Source: Microbacteriaceae bacterium (GTDB lineage: Bacteria > Actinomycetota > Actinomycetes > Actinomycetales > Microbacteriaceae). Taken from it: a DNA stretch of 8,472 nt. This document shows positions 6,230 to 8,472 of the stretch, piece by piece; the first letter of the stretch is position 1, and each line of letters starts with the position of its first letter. The position numbers were made by a program, and so were the translations under genes. The notes beneath the pieces are model-generated. The model searched no databases and was not told the DNA's origin. It saw nothing but the letters and a program-made list of their open reading frames with translations. The DNA lies in NCBI GenBank assembly GCA_947452355.1, contig CANGCU010000043.1, forward strand, positions 1-8,472, given 5' to 3'.

Positions 6230-6259
6230 TTGATTAATGTCAGCGGCACGAGGTACATT
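6230..6259 (+). promoter_or_regulatory. imuA' promoter, SOS-controlled and leaderless
   Basis: TTGATT (6230-6235, four of six matches to TTGACA) is separated by 18 bases from TACATT (6254-6259, TAnnnT). The -10 ends seven bases before the ATG at 6267, placing the transcription start at or within a base of the start codon. The LexA box overlaps the end of the -10 and the start codon, so LexA binding would block polymerase directly. Confidence 0.65.
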
Positions 6260-6275
6260 CGAACATATGTTCGAA
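6258..6275. promoter_or_regulatory. LexA binding site (SOS box)
   Basis: TTCGAACATATGTTCGAA is a perfect 18-bp palindrome containing TCGAAC-N4-GTTCGA, the LexA box of Gram-positive and actinobacterial genomes. It lies over the imuA' -10 and ATG (the central ATATG contains the start codon at 6267-6269). This is strong sequence evidence that the imuA'-imuB-dnaE2 cassette is repressed by LexA and induced by DNA damage. Confidence 0.95.
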
Positions 6276-6902
6276 GTAGCCGCACTGCGCGACAAGATTC
6301 GCGAGATGGAGGGGACGAAAGTCGTCCCCCGTCTTCCCGTGCACGCTGCGCTCGCCCCGCTCATTGGCGGTGGGCTGGTGCCGGGCGGTGTCTATTCGGT
6401 GTCCCCGTCACTGAGCCTGGCGTTGGGTTTGGCCGTCGAATCGGTGCGGGAATCGGGGTGGTGTGCCGCGATCGGATTCCCCCACCTCGGAATCGAAGCG
6501 GTCCGTGACAGCGGTGTTTCCCTCGAGAGGTTCGTATCGATTCCGAACCCAAAGGAACACTGGGCCACCGTCGTCGGGGCCGTCTGTGACGGCTTCAGCG
6601 TCGTTCTCGCGCGTTCCCCGCACGGATTGTCCCCCACGAGCGCCGCGCGCGTCACGGCCCTCGCACACCGCACCGGTGCGGTTCTCGTCGTTCTGGGTGA
6701 TTGGCCCGGCGCGACCGCCCGCATCGAGGTGACATCGGTGGTGAACCACGGCGTCGGCGACGGTCACGGTGTGTTGTCGTCGCGCGATATTCATCTGCGG
6801 GCGTCCGTTCGTGGGATCGTCAAGACGGGGATTTTGCCGTGGCCGCTCGACCGCGAGGCCGATTCGGTTGCCCCCGTGCGCCGATTGCGAGTCGTCTCGT
6901 GA
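6267..6902 (+). CDS. imuA': ImuA', RecA-like accessory protein of the SOS mutasome
   Basis: A 211-residue protein resembling actinobacterial ImuA', a divergent RecA-fold partner of ImuB and DnaE2 in damage-induced translesion synthesis. Recognisable segments are an N-terminal helix VAALRDKIREMEG, the LIGGGLVPGGVYSV stretch, SGWCAAIGFPHLGIEA, GAVLVVLGDWPGATARIEV (the beta-strand region equivalent to Walker B) and GVGDGHGVLSSRD. There is no GxxxxGK(T/S) Walker A, as is usual for this subfamily, so ATP hydrolysis is not expected. I chose the ATG at 6267 rather than one at 6237: the latter lies between the -35 and -10 elements and would add ten unconserved residues. It is the first gene of the cassette; its stop overlaps imuB as GTGA. 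Identification rests on sequence pattern plus the flanking imuB and dnaE2. Confidence 0.88.
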   Translation: MFEVAALRDKIREMEGTKVVPRLPVHAALAPLIGGGLVPGGVYSVSPSLSLALGLAVESVRESGWCAAIGFPHLGIEAVRDSGVSLERFVSIPNPKEHWATVVGAVCDGFSVVLARSPHGLSPTSAARVTALAHRTGAVLVVLGDWPGATARIEVTSVVNHGVGDGHGVLSSRDIHLRASVRGIVKTGILPWPLDREADSVAPVRRLRVVS

Positions 6903-8251
6903 CCCGGGTTCTCGTCGTCGACATTCCGGGGTGGTCCGGCCGATTCGAGGACGAAGCCGCCGCGGTGCGCCACTTCGATCCCGTCATCGTGTCCGTCGAA
7001 AACACGGTTCCCCTCGTGCGCGTGCTTCAACCGGGGCGCATCGCGATGGGAGCGCGCGGACCGGCGCGGTACTACCGGGGTGAGGAATCCGCCGCGGAAG
7101 CACTGCGCGCCGTTCACCCCGATGCTCGAATCGGCATCGCCGACGGGTTGTTCACCGCCGTTACCGCCGCGACCCGCGCCAACCCGGTGTGCATCGTGCC
7201 GGCTGCTCGCGCGGACGAATTTCTTGCGCCATTGTCCGTCGCACGTGTCGGCGACCCCGATCTCGTCGATTTGTTACAACGACTCGGCATCACGACGCTC
7301 GGCGCGTTCGCGGCTCTGGATGCGGGGGCGGTGCGCGACCGATTCGGGGTCGCCGGTGAACTGTTACACAGATCGGCGGCCGGACGCGACGACTCCCCCG
7401 TCATCCCCCGCGACGTGCCCGTCGACTTTGCTCGCGCCATCGACTGCGAACCCGCGATTGTGCGCGCCGACGAACTCGCGTTCACCGTCCGTGCGGTGGC
7501 CGACGAATTCATTGACACCCTCGCTCGGGCGCGATTCGTCTGCACCGCGGTGTGGGTGACGCTCACGACGGAACGTGGTGACAGTCACGAACGGTGTTGG
7601 GCGCACCCGCGATCGTTCACCGCGGCCGACGTCGTCGACAGGGTTCGCTGGCAACTCGATTCGATTGCCCGATTCACGACCGACACGAGCACGGAGGGCT
7701 TTGCGGGCGACGGCATTGTGCGAGTCGTTATCGCCCCCGACCAACTCGCCAGCATCAGCCGCTACGAACCCGCACTGTGGGGCGAACCCGCCGGCGACCG
7801 AATCCACTCGGTGCTGTCCCGCGTCCAGAGCATCCTCGGGCACGAGGGCGTCCTCACCGCGACCGTCACGGGCGGGCGAACCCTCGCCGACCGCGAAGTC
7901 CTCAGCCCGTGGGGTGACAAGCCCGTCATCGAACGACGAGCCACCGAACCGTGGCCTGGGCACCTCGCGGCACTCTTACCGACAACCGTGTACCTCGAAC
8001 GTCCCGTTGTTGTGTTGCGCGGGCGGGACATCATCGTGCCCGCCGAAGTCCTGCGTGAACCACCGCGCGTTGTCGAATTCGACGGACGAACCCGCGACAT
8101 CGTCGAATGGAGCGGGCCGTGGCCCATCGCCGAGCGTTGGTGGTTGGGTAGTGTGCTGCGCTATCGACTGCAAGTGATCGATTCGCGTGGGGCGGCGTGG
8201 GTGCTGTTGTCCGACGGTGACGAGTGGCGCATCGAAGCGCGGTACGACTGA
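6899..8251 (+). CDS. imuB: ImuB, catalytically inactive Y-family polymerase homologue (short N-terminus)
   Basis: A 450-residue Y-family-like adaptor that in mycobacteria bridges DnaE2, ImuA' and the beta clamp. After VTRVLVVDIPGW, the residues FDPVIVSVENTVPLVRVLQPGRI and GARGPARYYRGEE match the ImuB palm; where active Y-family enzymes have SxDEAFLD, this has no acidic pair, so it should be non-catalytic. DLLQRLGITTLGAFAALDAGAVRDRFG is the helix-hairpin-helix region, and the little-finger domain runs from about residue 190 to 340. The C-terminus WSGPWPIAERWWLGSVLRYRLQV ... WRIEARYD is typical. From memory, other actinobacterial ImuB proteins are about 510-540 residues and have some 60 more residues between the first strand and FDPV, a stretch with a conserved RANRVVACS-like and ARAEGV-like part; it is absent here. 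The GTG overlaps the imuA' stop, and the upstream open frame is arginine-rich shadow sequence. Confidence 0.88.
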   Translation: MTRVLVVDIPGWSGRFEDEAAAVRHFDPVIVSVENTVPLVRVLQPGRIAMGARGPARYYRGEESAAEALRAVHPDARIGIADGLFTAVTAATRANPVCIVPAARADEFLAPLSVARVGDPDLVDLLQRLGITTLGAFAALDAGAVRDRFGVAGELLHRSAAGRDDSPVIPRDVPVDFARAIDCEPAIVRADELAFTVRAVADEFIDTLARARFVCTAVWVTLTTERGDSHERCWAHPRSFTAADVVDRVRWQLDSIARFTTDTSTEGFAGDGIVRVVIAPDQLASISRYEPALWGEPAGDRIHSVLSRVQSILGHEGVLTATVTGGRTLADREVLSPWGDKPVIERRATEPWPGHLAALLPTTVYLERPVVVLRGRDIIVPAEVLREPPRVVEFDGRTRDIVEWSGPWPIAERWWLGSVLRYRLQVIDSRGAAWVLLSDGDEWRIEARYD

Positions 8252-8472
8252 TGTCGGAATACGCCGAACTGCACGCCCACAGCGCATTCAGCTTCCTCGA
8301 CGGAGTCTCGCCACCCGAACGACTCGTCACCGAGGCGGTCCGGTTGGGATTGTCGGGACTCGCCCTCACCGACCACGACGGGTTCCACGGTGCCGCCCGA
8401 TTCGCCGAAGCGGCCGAGGGTACGGGACTTCCGACAATTTTTGGCTCGGAACTCACCCTGCGGGGCGACACC
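8251..8472 (+). CDS. dnaE2: DnaE2, error-prone C-family DNA polymerase (N-terminal part only)
   Basis: The first 74 codons of a gene running off the right edge (full family length is over 1,000 residues). They encode the start of a PHP domain: YAELHAHSAFSFLDG (4-18), LTDHDG (39-44) and FGSEL (64-68). The expected PHP metal ligands His8, His10, Asp17, His42 and Glu67 are all present. Main replicative DnaE1 and DnaE2 share this domain; I assign DnaE2 because it directly follows imuA'-imuB, the standard mutasome order, with the ATG overlapping the imuB stop as TGATG. It performs translesion synthesis after SOS induction, recruited by ImuB. No Shine-Dalgarno sequence is evident, so translation depends on coupling. 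Confidence 0.93.
   Translation, partial: MSEYAELHAHSAFSFLDGVSPPERLVTEAVRLGLSGLALTDHDGFHGAARFAEAAEGTGLPTIFGSELTLRGDT

Noticed and set aside
6099..6266. tRNA-Leu as an integration site with the SOS cassette as an inserted island
   Set aside because: No integrase, no repeat of the tRNA 3' end elsewhere in the window, and base composition and codon use do not change across the junction.
6237..6266. ATG at 6237 as the imuA' start
   Set aside because: It lies between the promoter -35 and -10 elements, has no Shine-Dalgarno sequence, and adds ten residues unlike ImuA'.
6701..6898. Upstream extension of imuB that might supply the missing N-terminal segment
   Set aside because: The extra translation is arginine-rich, overlaps imuA' in another frame and does not resemble ImuB; the missing part is internal, after VTRVLVVDIPGW, so an earlier start could not restore it.
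7364..7963. A 199-codon minus-strand frame opposite imuB
   Set aside because: Shadow frame produced by the GC-rich codon use of imuB; composition and lack of signals argue against a gene.

Overview
The window looks like a compact actinobacterial chromosome segment. The likely source is a small-genome member of Microbacteriaceae (Luna/Aquiluna/Pontimonas-like), but that assignment is inference. The reasons are a GC content of roughly 60% by eye, abundant GTG starts, genes that abut or overlap by 1-4 bases, TAnnnT -10 boxes placed directly at start codons, and a gene order (uppP, PAC2, HAD, trmI, FKBP, pafB) known from the actinobacterial proteasome neighbourhood. I see no phage, insertion sequence, CRISPR or plasmid functions.

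Layout. Positions 1-2924 are a leftward block: HAD hydrolase -> trmI -> FKBP lipoprotein -> pafB (its N-terminal 83 codons; the rest lies beyond the left edge). A PAC2 gene (2976-3818, +) diverges from the HAD gene. Its stop codon overlaps that of the convergent uppP gene in one CTAG. uppP follows an M20 metallopeptidase gene in a leftward pair (6025->3815). A tRNA-Leu(GAG) gene with a strong intrinsic terminator (6099-6221, +) separates this from the rightward SOS mutagenesis cassette imuA' -> imuB -> dnaE2 (6267 to the right edge; dnaE2 has only its first 74 codons here).

How the genes work together. The right part is a textbook LexA-controlled mutasome: a perfect 18-bp LexA box lies over the imuA' promoter and start codon, and the three genes are joined by GTGA and TGATG overlaps. 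The left end carries pafB, half of the PafBC activator that drives the LexA-independent DNA-damage response in mycobacteria. Parts of both damage-response arms are therefore within about 6 kb. In many actinobacteria the genes for the Pup-proteasome system (mpa/arc, dop, pup, prcBA, pafA) lie between trmI and the FKBP/pafBC genes. Here that interval is 25 bp, so the system has been lost from or moved out of this locus.

I found no clearly new multi-gene system. The points most worth a second look are the collapsed proteasome locus, a PafBC-type promoter candidate in front of pafB itself, an ImuB that appears to lack the fingers-like segment, and a consistent pattern of leaderless promoters at first genes. 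No stretch longer than 300 bases lacks a gene; the longest gaps are 6026-6098 and 250-305.
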